64,000 nucleotides of DNA. Source: Clytia hemisphaerica. Taxonomy: Eukaryota > Cnidaria > Hydrozoa > Leptothecata > Clytiidae. The stretch is from the NCBI GenBank assembly GCA_902728285.1, contig CACVBU010000910.1, positions 1,496,080-1,560,079 on the forward strand. Direction: 5' to 3'. The notes under the pieces are model-generated. The model was not told the origin of the DNA and did no database searches. It was given only the letters and a program-made list of their open reading frames with translations. This document shows, piece by piece, positions 22,859 to 34,200 of this stretch; position 1 is the first letter of the stretch; every line of letters starts with the position of its first letter. A program made the position numbers and the translations under genes.

Positions 22859-25290
22859 AGTGGCGCGAGCTTTTGAATTGTTTTGAAAAAATAACGGTTT
22901 TTTCTTTTGTGATTTGAAGTGATTTGAATCGAGTCAATAATTCCATACTCTGTATTTCAGTGAAGTTGTTGGGATTTTAACGGGATAGAAATATTTTTGT
23001 AACAGAGTATGGTCTCCAGACTACACCAGGACCAGCCATCACACCGGTTCTTAGTTAGAATGCCAGAATACTGACAACAAATAAGGCTTATCTCTGTCAT
23101 TGTCATTCCTGTCTATCTTTTTTTGTTAACCCTCTTTGGATCCGTGATGGTAGCGACTCCAGAAGTCATGCAACTATCGTTGACGTCAAACCAAATGTTT
23201 CATTTTTCCGTGAACTTTGAACCCTTCTAACTTTTCTTCTATGTATGCTAAAGCGTTCCGGTTTTTACTAAAAGAAAGCCTGTGATCTTAGCTTTCCAGC
23301 GGTATATAACACTGTGGACACGGGCTAGACGGCAAATTGGTAAAATGCCGAACGTTTTGCAACATTTTGAAAATTGTTTGCCGACGGGAGAAAAGAAATT
23401 TGCAACTTTCGAAGAATAATGTGTCTGGAAACGGAGGAAAAAGTAATTGGAGGCTGAAACTTTGTATGTTTATCAGAAAAAGGGTGAGGAATTCAAAAAT
23501 CACATTCGCTAATTCTAGTTCTTTCATTTTCATGTAGTTTTTCTAACTTTTTTGCTTCTTTAGCATGGGAATGTCCCAAAAAAAAGTTTTTATTTCTGCC
23601 GAAATGGATTTTCTTTTCATTTGGGGTTTCTACTTTCAGAAAAACTTATTCTCTACTCATAAGTTTTTGTTCCTCCATTTCCAGAGGCCCCTTGAAAATG
23701 GGTCCTACCACCTTTTTTGACTCATTTCAAACCTTTTCCAAGCTATTTTCTTCAAAAACAAAAATAAAACAATGCAATGTCTTCTTTTTTCAAAAAAAGA
23801 TATATCTTTCGTTATTTTAATAAATATACTAAATATTTTACAAATATTTTTATACAATAATATTTTAACACCATCAAAGAATTCTCCCTCCAAGTTTGAG
23901 GTCTCTAGCTACACTAGAAAAAGAGATATGCAAAATTTAAGAAGCATGACTGGGAAAATTCTTTTTTTTCTTTTTTGACACATTTTTCGAATTTTTCCAA
24001 GTTATTTTATATATAATAATATTTTAACACCATCAAAGAATTCTCCCTCCAAATTTGAGAGGTCTCTAGCTACACTAGAAAAAGAGATATGCACAATTTA
24101 AGAAGCATGACTGGAAAATTTCTTTTTTTTCTTTTTTTTCTTTTTTGACACATTTTTCGAATTTTTCCAAGCTATTTTCCTAACCTTTTTTTTGACATTT
24201 TTAGTCAAATTTTGGACACTAAAATTTGAATATCTTTACAACCACTAATCCTCTGGAGGCCTATGACTCCTCATTTTCTTTCTTTTTCAAAGCTCTACAA
24301 GATAGGATAGGTTTTGAATAAAAAATTAAAACTTGAAAAATCTTCTGGAGTTGCTATTCAAGAAGTGGCGCGAGCTTTTGAATTGTTTTGAAAAAATAAC
24401 GGTTTTTTCTTTTGTGATTTGAAGTGATTTGAATCGAGTCAATAATTCCATACTCTGTATTTCAGTGAAGTTGTTGGGATTTTAACGGGATAGAAATATT
24501 TTTGTAACAGAGTATGGTCTCCAGACTACACCAGGACCAGCCATCACACCGGTTCTTAGAGGTTAGAATGCCAGAATACTGACAACAAATAAGGCTTATC
24601 ACTGTCATTGTCATTCCTGTCTATCTTTTTTTGTTAACCCTCTTTGGATCCGTGACAGCGGCGGGTGGGGTCTGACCCATCAAAAACAAACTACCATAAA
24701 ACCTGGTTAGGTTGCTCGATTTCAATGAAATTTTTCTTTTCGTTTGGGGTTTCTCCTTTCTTTCAGAAAAACTTATTCTTTACTTATAACTTTTTGTTCC
24801 TCCATTTCCAGAGGCCCCTTGAAAATGGGTCCTACAGTATCACCTTTTTTGACTCATTTCAACTCATTTTCCTCCAAGCTAATTTTCTTCAAAAACAAAA
24901 ATAAAACAATGCAATGTCTTCTTTTTTCAAAAAAAGATATATCTTTCGTTATTTTCATAAATATACTAAATATTTTACAAATATTTTTGTATAATAATTA
25001 TTCTAACACCAAGAATTCTCCCTCCAAATTTCAGGTCTCTAGCTATACTAGAAAAAAAGATATGCAAAATTAAAGAAGCCTGACTGGGAAATATCTTTTT
25101 TTTCTTTTTTGATACATTTTTTGACATTTTTAGTCAAATTTTTGACAGTAAAATTTGAATATCTTTACAACCACTTATCCTCTGGAGGCCTATGTCCCCT
25201 AATTTTCTTTCTTTTTCAAAGCTCTACAAGATAGGATAGGTTTTGAAAAACAAATTAAAATTTGAAAAATCTTCTGGAGTTGCTAAAAAT
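22859..25290. repeat. segmental direct duplication, two copies
   Basis: 22859-23135 is nearly identical to 24365-24655 (from GTGGCGCGAGCTTTTGAATT to TGTTAACCCTCTTTGGATCC). 23600-24345 is matched by 24725-25285 (through to AAATCTTCTGGAGTTGCT). The first copy also contains an internal duplication around ATTTTAACACCATCAAAGAA (23866 and 24011). No coding content was recognised. Confidence 0.85.
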
Positions 25291-25925
25291 GGCGTTCGTG
25301 TCTTTTCACACTTTTTTCAGCCTAGACGATGTAGCAAACATAGTAAGTATATATAAGCACACTGTGCTTTTGATTGGCTGAAATTTTTTTTGTGTCGGAA
25401 AAACTTTTTCTTTGCGTCGGAAAAACTTTTTCAAACTTTCAGCGATGATTGACCAAACTGTTACAATGAAAATTATCCAGCGCATTTTTTATCTTGTTAC
25501 CTTCTTCATCTTCATTGAAGCACTCGAGGTTTACTGAAGTTAAGCACATAAGATATTTTTATAGTTATTGATATTCACTGAAACACCGTTCATTGTGCGC
25601 TGAGATGGAGTGCATGACGTAACTCGCGCGTCAACTAACTCGCCTTCTGTTGGAAGATCATATTGGGCATTTTGGCGTTACCACCCTCAAAGCAGCGGGC
25701 GCCTTTGTCTTTCCGCAACTATTTCCACCATTTTAGATGGCCTTAACAATAGATCTGAAAGGGCGCCATAATCTTGGAAGATAATTTGTTTTGGTCTCCG
25801 GCTTTGGGAAGTAGCAATGTTTTTGGTTGTTTTCAATGGGAAATGGTAAGAAACATAAGTTTACAAGTGTCATTTAGTTTTTGCTGGCTTATAGAATGGC
25901 AGGATCTTGGATGGTTTCCCTAACT
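25284..25925. repeat. dispersed repeat, copy B (empty site for the 16549 MITE)
   Basis: This is the paralogue of 16050-17065 without the MITE. The uninterrupted junction lies near 25797. The sequence ends at the same GATGGTTTCCCTAACTGA boundary. Confidence 0.8.
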
Positions 25926-26564
25926 GAGCGTCCCCCGCCGAAATGCGTATCAAAGATTAATGCTGCGAAGAAAAAGCGCTGTATCGTTTACTTGACTCGC
26001 AAGCCAAAAAATGCACCGCAAAACTTCCAAAGTTATTCATGAAAAAACCTGGCGCTTTTTAATGAAATTATCTTTTTCAAAAACAATGAGAAATTGCCTA
26101 AAATTTGAGCCATAGATGAAAAATCTTGAGCCAAGCCAACCTTGAAAACTAATTTGAAGATCAACTTCCCAAGAAAAAGATCAACAGGGGAGACCCAACC
26201 CACCTAGATATGCGCACCGCTGGATAGGCTACCGTGAAGTCGGGTAACTTGCATCATTGGAGGGAAACTTGCATAGTCATCAAATGACTGACCAACCAAA
26301 GCAGCAAAATTTCAAGACAAATTAGCTAAGCAGCTCCGTTCGCAGGTTACTCTACCATCTTAGCTGCGAGTGGAGCTCTAATTTTTTCTTTCAAAAGATT
26401 GTTTGCGCACTGGGTCCTCATTCACGGACTGGTCTGAATTGCGCTCAAGTCAACAACTTATTATTTTTGATCCATTTTAAAGAGTCAAGCAAGCAAATGT
26501 GAAGTAAAGTAAAAGAAATATCCATTTCAATGGAAACATATGATAATAAAATCGATCTACAAAA

Positions 26565-26840
26565 ATAAAGGTATATAAATGAAACAAAATGAAGAATCGA
26601 AGATGAATCTTCCTCACAAGAGTGAGCAAGATATTTGAGAAGATTCTTCTAAATCAAAACAAAGAAACCATCAAGGAGAATATGTTCCTCTTCCAGTGTG
26701 GAGGAAGAAGTGGCAGGGGAATCTGCAATCATATGTTCACAATCCGTGCATTGTGCGACGATGCCAAATATTTTAATAAAAATTTATACTTATTTTTTAC
26801 GGGTACTAAGAAAAATGTTTCACACACTTTCACAGCATAA
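26565..26840 (+). mobile_element. LINE reverse-transcriptase fragment
   Basis: The frame reads YKNKG, then (after a frameshift) SKIFEKILLNQNKETIKENM and CGGRSGRGICNHMFTIRALC, ending LYLFFTG. This corresponds to RT blocks 1-3 of an RTE/Proto2-like non-LTR element, where the usual motif is SKIFEKI...QxGGRxGRG...LYxxFxD. It is truncated at both ends, and the aspartate expected after FF is replaced. Confidence 0.75.
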
Positions 26841-27515
26841 TTTTTGATACGCATTTTGGTGGGATGCTACTGTGACTTACTGTCTTGAAATTATTTCATC
26901 TCCAAAAGTCTCTGGTTATAATTAGCAGCAAAAACATTGCGTAATGACTCCACCCATAGCCTGATAGTAGATCACCTTCTCAGCACTTAATTTTTATCTA
27001 TTGATTTTGCTATACCAGTGTACTTGTGTCAGGCTGAAAAATACATACACAATCGCTAGTCTATTTGTCTTTCTCAAACCTTGTCCCTTAATAATGTTTG
27101 TATTTGTGTACTTTTTAATAAGCTCAGCGTATAGAGGCTTAGTTGTTTCCTATATGAAACACTGCAAGATAAAAATTAAACCTGAAAATTGATCTACTAT
27201 CTGGTTGTTGTTTGGAGTCATTACGTGATGTTTTCACCGCTTATTATAACTAGAAATTTACAATCCTGTACAATCTCGTCTTTTCTTACCGTTTTTTGCC
27301 TAGATATTACAATACAATATTATATAGCAAATACCGTGTGACCTAGAAAAAGTATTGGTTTGATGGCTAATAAACTGTGTCCTAAATAATGTGAAATTTT
27401 AATGAATTCTTTTGACGTTGTAAAGAGGAAAGGCAAACTTAAAATTTGGTATACAACTTTTTAAATTTAGTTCTCAAGTTATAAGCTTTTTTAGTCAAAA
27501 TGTTGCTTTTGAAAA

Positions 27516-27664
27516 AGTCCAAAAACACCTTTAAAATGGGATATATCAAATTAATGCAATTCTATGCAGAAAACCTCTTTATTTTCACTATTTTATTGTA
27601 AAGAGGTTAATTCTACATAGAATTGCGTTAATTTTATATCCCATTTTAAAGGTGTTTTTGGACT
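27516..27664. repeat. long imperfect hairpin, about 63-bp arms
   Basis: AGTCCAAAAACACCTTTAAA at the left is mirrored by the complement ending at 27664, with few mismatches all the way to CCTCTTTA/TAAAGAGG. The loop is about 20 nt. The shape fits a small MITE or a precursor-type hairpin RNA. Confidence 0.8.
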
Positions 27665-27884
27665 GTTTCTTAACAATTGCGATCAATTAATGATCTCACC
27701 TGATTTTTATAAAATTATCCTAACAAAAGTTATGGGGAAAAATAGGAAAACAGATTGTGAGCGATTTTTCAAAAAAAATTTAGTGAAAAATCTGGAAAAA
27801 TGTTAAAGAATGTTTGATTTAATACCCCTTAAATTTAGATAAATTTTGGACTTTATCAAAAGTGCATTTTGACTTCAAAAACTT

Positions 27885-28112
27885 ATGATTAGTTTCCTAC
27901 AAAACAAATTTTGGCACAACACATACTACATTAGCGATTTGAAAAGACAATGGATTTCTCATACAGCTCCGGGGTCTGGAATCAAATTAGTAATTCCTAG
28001 CAGGGATATGCCTTTGATTACCGGTCAAGCCCCTGCTTCTCTCTGTCATTCTTATTTCTTTGATCCCACCTTAGGATCCAATGAAAAAGTCTATACTGCG
28101 GTCGAGCGATGA
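27885..28112 (+). CDS. unrecognised open frame upstream of the AKIP1-like gene
   Basis: A 75-codon frame has a balanced second half (HTAPGSGIKLVIPSRDMPLI, then SYFFDPTLGSNEKVYTAVER) and ends 80 bp before the AKIP1-like start. No acceptor or partner exon could be assigned. It may be a last exon of an upstream gene or a coding relic. Confidence 0.25.
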   Translation: MISFLQNKFWHNTYYISDLKRQWISHTAPGSGIKLVIPSRDMPLITGQAPASLCHSYFFDPTLGSNEKVYTAVER

Positions 28113-28191
28113 TGATTTTTTTAATTAATTTTAATATTCAATGTTTTATTTTTTATACAAGATTTTATAAGTTTAAAGAATTTAAATAATA

Positions 28192-30793
28192 ATGAGTTGT
28201 GGAAGACAAGGCTGCAGTTGGCTCACTTGCACACTTTGCAGAACAAGTCATCAGTCTGCACAAACATTACAAAAAGCTTCACGTAGAAGTATTGAATGGC
28301 CAACACAAATTCATCAACCACCCAATGAACAAGTAAACAAAATTAAATTGTTATTTACACCTTATAGTTATTCAAACAATAATTTTCTGTCAATTTATGA
28401 CTTTTTATTAAGGGAATTGTCTGAGAACATTTGTGCCTGAGATAATTGTTCCTTCGGGCAAATGTCCTGGAGCACTTATTCTGCCTCAGTCAAATTTGTA
28501 ATAAAAACATTTGGATGCTGATTTAATTTCATCATAACAGATGAGAAACACACACATGGAGAGAAGTTAAAGTATTACAAAAAACACTGATTTTATCAAG
28601 TCTTCTCTAGGATGGTAGTACAAACATTACAATTGATGATGCCTTTGATGATGTGCTACAATACATGACCACAACTGCACGGCAATGCAAAGTAACTTTA
28701 TAATATGATGTTTTAGCCCCTCCCCCCAAATTATTTTTCATTGATTTGAAAATAAATTGTATATTTTTTTGGGAGTTTTGAAAGTTATTATGTAGTCTAT
28801 TTGTGACTCCTCAAGCAATTTTAACTGCCTGACCAATCTAGCTGGTCTTGTGGTACAGTATAAGGAGTGGTCTTAGTAGCAATCAAATTTTTGCTTTAGA
28901 TCAGCCTTCAGATCTTCTAGAAAATTAGATTTCAAACTATTCTAGTTGCTTGTAAATCTTCATGGCCACTCATTAGACCAGTCCTGGTTTCTCATTAGGC
29001 TAGTCCAGGTTATTCGTTAGATCAGCCATGGTCTTTCTTTAGTGTTTGTGTGTAACAATTACATCCAAAAAAAAGTTTTGAAAGGATAGAGACCGATATG
29101 GGACAGCTCTAATCCTTTAAATACATGCTTTGAAATGGCTGCTATTAGGGAGTCAGATTTCTTACTTATTTTTATGATAAAACAAGACAGTAATTAGGGA
29201 TTGGTGGAAAAGCTATTATGCCAAATAATTCATTTTCACTTTCTCCATGCTTATATGTATAATTTGTCTTTATATCTCAGCGTTATCATAGATCAACTTG
29301 CAGACAGTTCACAAGTGACTCTGACCTTCTGCATCTAAAAAGGTACCATCAAAATCACAAAACGGCTAATTACAAATCCAATCCGGTAAGTTATCATATA
29401 ATGCATACAAAGTCAAAATCGTTTATCCTCATTCTTTCCCTATTTTAATTTTTAGTACTTATACTAGCCGTCACCTAGGGTCGCACCCGCCGAGGAGTAG
29501 ATAAGCTTAACGTATCATAAGCCCTTTCGATGGGGGGGAGAGTATTAAGATTTGATCTTTAAGCCCAAAGAACTAAAAGTTACCACTTTTTTAAATGGTT
29601 GAAAACTAAAAATATTGCAAATTTAATGTTTTACTGTAGGGCCAAAATGATGTCATCGAATGAGCAATAAACTTTTCACTTGACTTAAAATATTTCTTCA
29701 TTGACCAAATAGATTCTCTTGATGATTTCTGATACAATGAGGGGTTAATCATTGTTTTAATCCTTGTCAAACTAGAGATATCACTTTGTTACGGAAAAAT
29801 GCTCTTAATTATGTTAAGACTATTGCAATTGCCAAATTTAAAGTAAAAATTTGATAGGTCGATTTTTAACGTTTTTGAGCATTTTCTGAAAGTAACTTTT
29901 TTATTCAATTGAGTATAACTTTTGATCTAATGAATCGAATTTAATAAATGACCCACCAAAATTTAATTTTATCTTTCTTATTTCCATTGAAATAGAAATG
30001 GTTCTTTTAAGACTTTTAGATTTCGAGAAAATTAGTTTTAAAGAGAAAAACTTTTTTGTGGCGCACCCGGTATTATATGTGTTTTTTAAAGTTGACAAAT
30101 AAATGTATAATTTTGAATCAGCTCTTTTTTTTAATTTAAAGTTTCGTTTTTCTTGGATTCAGAGAGTCAGCATTTTGGAAAATTTTCCCTCAATTTGATT
30201 CTCTCGAATACTCTCAGGTGCCTGATAAACAGGGGGTTGGGGGGGGGTCGAAATAAACAGGGGGAACAGGGGGGGTATTTACAGGGGGATTGGAAATTGT
30301 ACATCTAAATACTCCAGAAGAAGGTAATTATAGACTAAAACCTGGCTATTTATTTTTTCTTGTGCCAGGTGAAAATATTTTCAAAAATTAATAAACCAAG
30401 GGGCCCAGGAGATTGGAAAAAAAATCGAAAAAATTAACATCAGACCAGAAGAGGACGCCCCCTAGAATGACGATTCGTGCAAAAAATAGATTTATTTTGC
30501 TTTCTCCATTCCATATCAATATTTGTGATGAAATGTAACTGGCCAGATTGAATATTGGAAAATTGATAAAATGTTTTTAAATGACTTTTTGAAGATCTTT
30601 ATCTTTTTTATGACTTTTAGTGATAATTATTTCAAACTTTATCTTATAGCTGCTAAAAACAGAAGAGGTAAATGTAGAAGTAGCTCCAGGAACATATGCC
30701 ATTAGTGCAGGTGCTTGGGGATCTGATCGCCAACATACTCATGTTATCCATATTAAAGACAACCAAACTGTAGACCTCAATTTTGGAATGTGA
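28192..30793 (+). CDS. AKIP1: A-kinase-interacting protein 1 homologue (4 exons)
   Basis: The exons are 28192-28332, 28611-28691, 29281-29385 and 30650-30793. All introns are GT-AG and phase 0. The predicted protein has 156 residues (human about 210). It shows the four landmarks I associate with AKIP1, in order: an N-terminal helix with QTLQKASRRSIEW, DDAFDDVLQYMTTTARQCK, a basic RYHRS segment, and a C-terminal beta module (EVNVEVAPGTYAIS, THVIHIKDNQTVDLNFGM). In mammals AKIP1 binds the PKA catalytic subunit and NF-kB p65 and acts as an adaptor in the nucleus and at mitochondria. That function is known for the family and not shown here. The start is the first ATG of the open exon. Confidence 0.85.
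29466..29510 (+). repeat. short relic of the ACTAGCCGGTACCCGG retroelement
   Basis: ACTAGCCGTCACCTAGGGTC followed by GCACC resembles the 5' end of the elements at 61706 and 62540, in an intron of the AKIP1-like gene. Confidence 0.35.
30228..30292 (+). repeat. G-rich tract, possible G-quadruplex
   Basis: At least five runs of five or more G are separated by short A/T loops, within the last intron of the AKIP1-like gene. Confidence 0.5.
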
Positions 30794-31245
30794 AGACAAT
30801 CGCATACCGTACTATTTTATTTTGTAAAATGTGTAATATTTTTTATTATTATTATTATTGCAGTCTTTTCCACTTTTTTATATCGCCTCAATTCTCAAAT
30901 TTTGGATCAGAGTATAACTGTATGCTTAAATATTTTGTAATTAGGAAATTATTATGAATTTATTAATAGCAGAATACAATTTTGTACCTTTTTATTTGTT
31001 GATTTGAAGGATAAGGGTAGGATCGGGGAGACTTAAGAAAGGCTCTTAATGCCTCATTATAGTAATAACCTTTCATTAACATTATTATCTTCGTCAATTT
31101 TGACACATTGTATTTAGATTCATTTAAATTCATAAAAACAGTTTCTTCGAGCAAGGCTTTTTATAACTTCCTAAAATGTTTTCTTCTCTTTATAGAAGAA
31201 AATACAATGTAGAAAGAAACAAAAAACAAACTTTCATCCCATAAG

Positions 31246-34200
31246 ATGTCAGTATCCACACTGGAGAATAGGTTCCTTGCAATGGAAGATAATTTTGATA
31301 AAATCATTGCATCAAGTAAAGCTACACTACAAAAAGATAAAGAAGCATTGCAAAAGAGTCCACGGGTTTGTCATTTCACGTCAACTTCGCTTAAATTTTT
31401 TTTCAGTATATTATTCAAAGTTATGTCACTACACCTTTCTTTGACCCATCAGTTTAAGGTATAACTTGAAAATCATGGTAATACATTATTTTTTCCAGCC
31501 AACATAATTTCTCCTCTACATAATTTGAATAGTTCAAATAATGTGATATTTCATAGCACCTCTTTATTTCGTTTACTTGTTCTTCCAGAATGCAAAATCG
31601 ATTTTAAAAGATGACAGGTATGTGTAGTGGATAATTTCTTTTCAGTTTCAATTTCATTTTTATGTTGTATCACTTGAGGAGGAGGGATATTATTTACTAT
31701 TTGACTGAGATTGATTTATTTTTTGATCTTCTAAAAGATGTCATTTGGTATTTCTATCTATTTCTATTTAGGAATGCCGCTAATGAACATGCCAAAGGTA
31801 AATCAATACCTAAAATTTCAGCAATATTTTCTATGTCTAGATATTTTTTGTTTGAGAGACTGTAATACTGTATAATAATTAAATAATAACCCAAAGCTTA
31901 CTCTATTGTAACTTTTTAAATCTTTGGTCGAATAGCTCAGACTTAATATTTTTAATTTATTTTCATATTTTTAGGTTTTTCATTAAACCTTGGTGGGTAC
32001 GAAAAACAAACACCAAAACAAAAGCAACTCTGTGATGAGCGGCAAAGAGAATACAGAAAATATTTATCTGAGGTATTTGATTGTGACAAAATTTCAACCC
32101 ACAGTTTCTTAATGATTACAACGAAAACGACCAAGAATATAGCACTAATTCTTGAAATTATAAAATTTAAGCCTTGGCTTTCCAGGATTACCTATTTCTT
32201 TTTAGCTGAATTCCAACTTCAAGGCCATGTTGTAACGTACAATTTTTCCTGACAATTCTATCACACAATACTATAGTCTTATTGTCATCCTCCAAGATTT
32301 GTAAATTTGTATCATATCTTTAAAGTGACCAATAACTTAGCTTTTCATTTGATATTCCATCATAGCATTGATTATGAATAGTAGTGACAAACTTTCATCA
32401 TCATTTATTTGTAGCAAATGTCAAAAAGTGGTAGATCAAACACCCATGTCAATAATGACATTCGAAATGAAGAGGCACAGGTAATTAGTTATTTAAGGGA
32501 TCTTCTCAAAAATAAATTCGCTTAAATAATCGAATTTAAGCGAAAAATTCGCTTAAATAATCGAAGTACTTCGATTATTTAACAATCGAAACTCGATTAT
32601 TTAGTTACCTCAGTTCGATTATTTAGTCCCCTCGGTTCAATTATTTAGTCCCTTCGGTTCGACTATTTAATCTTATTATTCGATTAATTAATCCTTTTGA
32701 TTCCAAAATATAATTGAATTTTTTCCAAAACATAGTCGAATATCGGTTATTTTTTCTTACGTAGATCGAAAACAGCGCAAACAAGCCTTTGTCTACTGTG
32801 GATTTGAAAGACAGAAGAAAAAATATTTTCAAAAAGCCGTAGTCAAATCAACCAATGACTGCATAATTCTTCTTACCTTTAAGGATTTTTGAGCTACCAA
32901 GGGGCATTATAAATTATGAAATGATAGAATAATCCTTTTGTGAATCACATTATCGCATCATCTTTAAGTTTCTTAATGTTTGGATAACAATTCCACGATC
33001 TCTCCATGATAAAGTACTTCTATCTTTTTCTATCTTTTTAATTTCCACACACTTTCCTCTGTTATCAACCTCTCGTTGTTATTGTTTTTCGATTCGAAAA
33101 TAGCACTCCATCGTTGTGTTCATGTTCAAATCAAAAAGGGCAAAACAAAAAAAAGATAAAAGGATAAAAGGGAGAGCGCTCACAAGATCAAGAATACGTC
33201 ATTACGTCATATAAAAGCAGGAAGAAAACCTTCTTTTGCTCTATTGTTCTGTTCGCAAATGTCAATCATGGCGTTTTGATTGGTCAATGCAACATTTTTT
33301 TCTTACAAGTTACGTCATGCTCTATCATTCTGTTTGCAAAAATGGATTCGAATTTTACACCCAGGTTTTTTTTAATGGCTAGATAAGAGATCGAATCATC
33401 GCGCAGAATTGATGTTGCAGTTTTTGTCATCTAAAAAATGAAGTCGCTGCATTGTTTTTCGCGCGAGTTCTATTTTCTGCAAATCAAATTGCATCACGCA
33501 TTCGAAAGATTCGAAAATGTTGCAATCAAAACATTGAATTCATTTGTGAGTTTGGTTTTGAGAAGAAAACATTTTCTAAAAATTAAACCTAAAATATTCT
33601 GATCTTATTCATATTTTGAAAAGACTTTGAAAACAGAAAGTTATAAAATTTATTACATTGAAGAGATATGGTTGTAAGAGGTATGTATGTATGGAAATGG
33701 AATGCTTTGTTTGCTTCAGTTTTCACTACAGACTTTCCTCCCTTCGAAATTCAGTTTTCGATGGGAGCCTTTATTTATCTAAACTTTGTTTTTATTAATG
33801 GTGATTCATTTTTGGATATCAAAAACTCCCAAGGATAACCAGTAAGTTTTATTTATTTTGGAGGTAAAAAATGCTAAAGAGAATGAGTAGATATGTGTCG
33901 GTGATTTGTAAAATAAAGGGATTCTTTTTCGAAATTGCGCTTCCATTGAAACGTGAAGTTAAAACTGACGTTACAGCATTTGAGAAAGACATAACTTCAA
34001 GGCAAAAAAATCGGATTACAACCTGTACTTTTTTATATATCATTTTTTAGCATTTTTCATCCTCTTTCACTTGCGATGGGTGGGAAAATTGTCCAAAACA
34101 AACAGCCGAATTTAACCGAAAACCATTTTACCGAAATTCGGTATTTTTGAGAGGATCCCTAAGATATAAGCGAAAAAGGAATAATTAATCGAATACAAGG

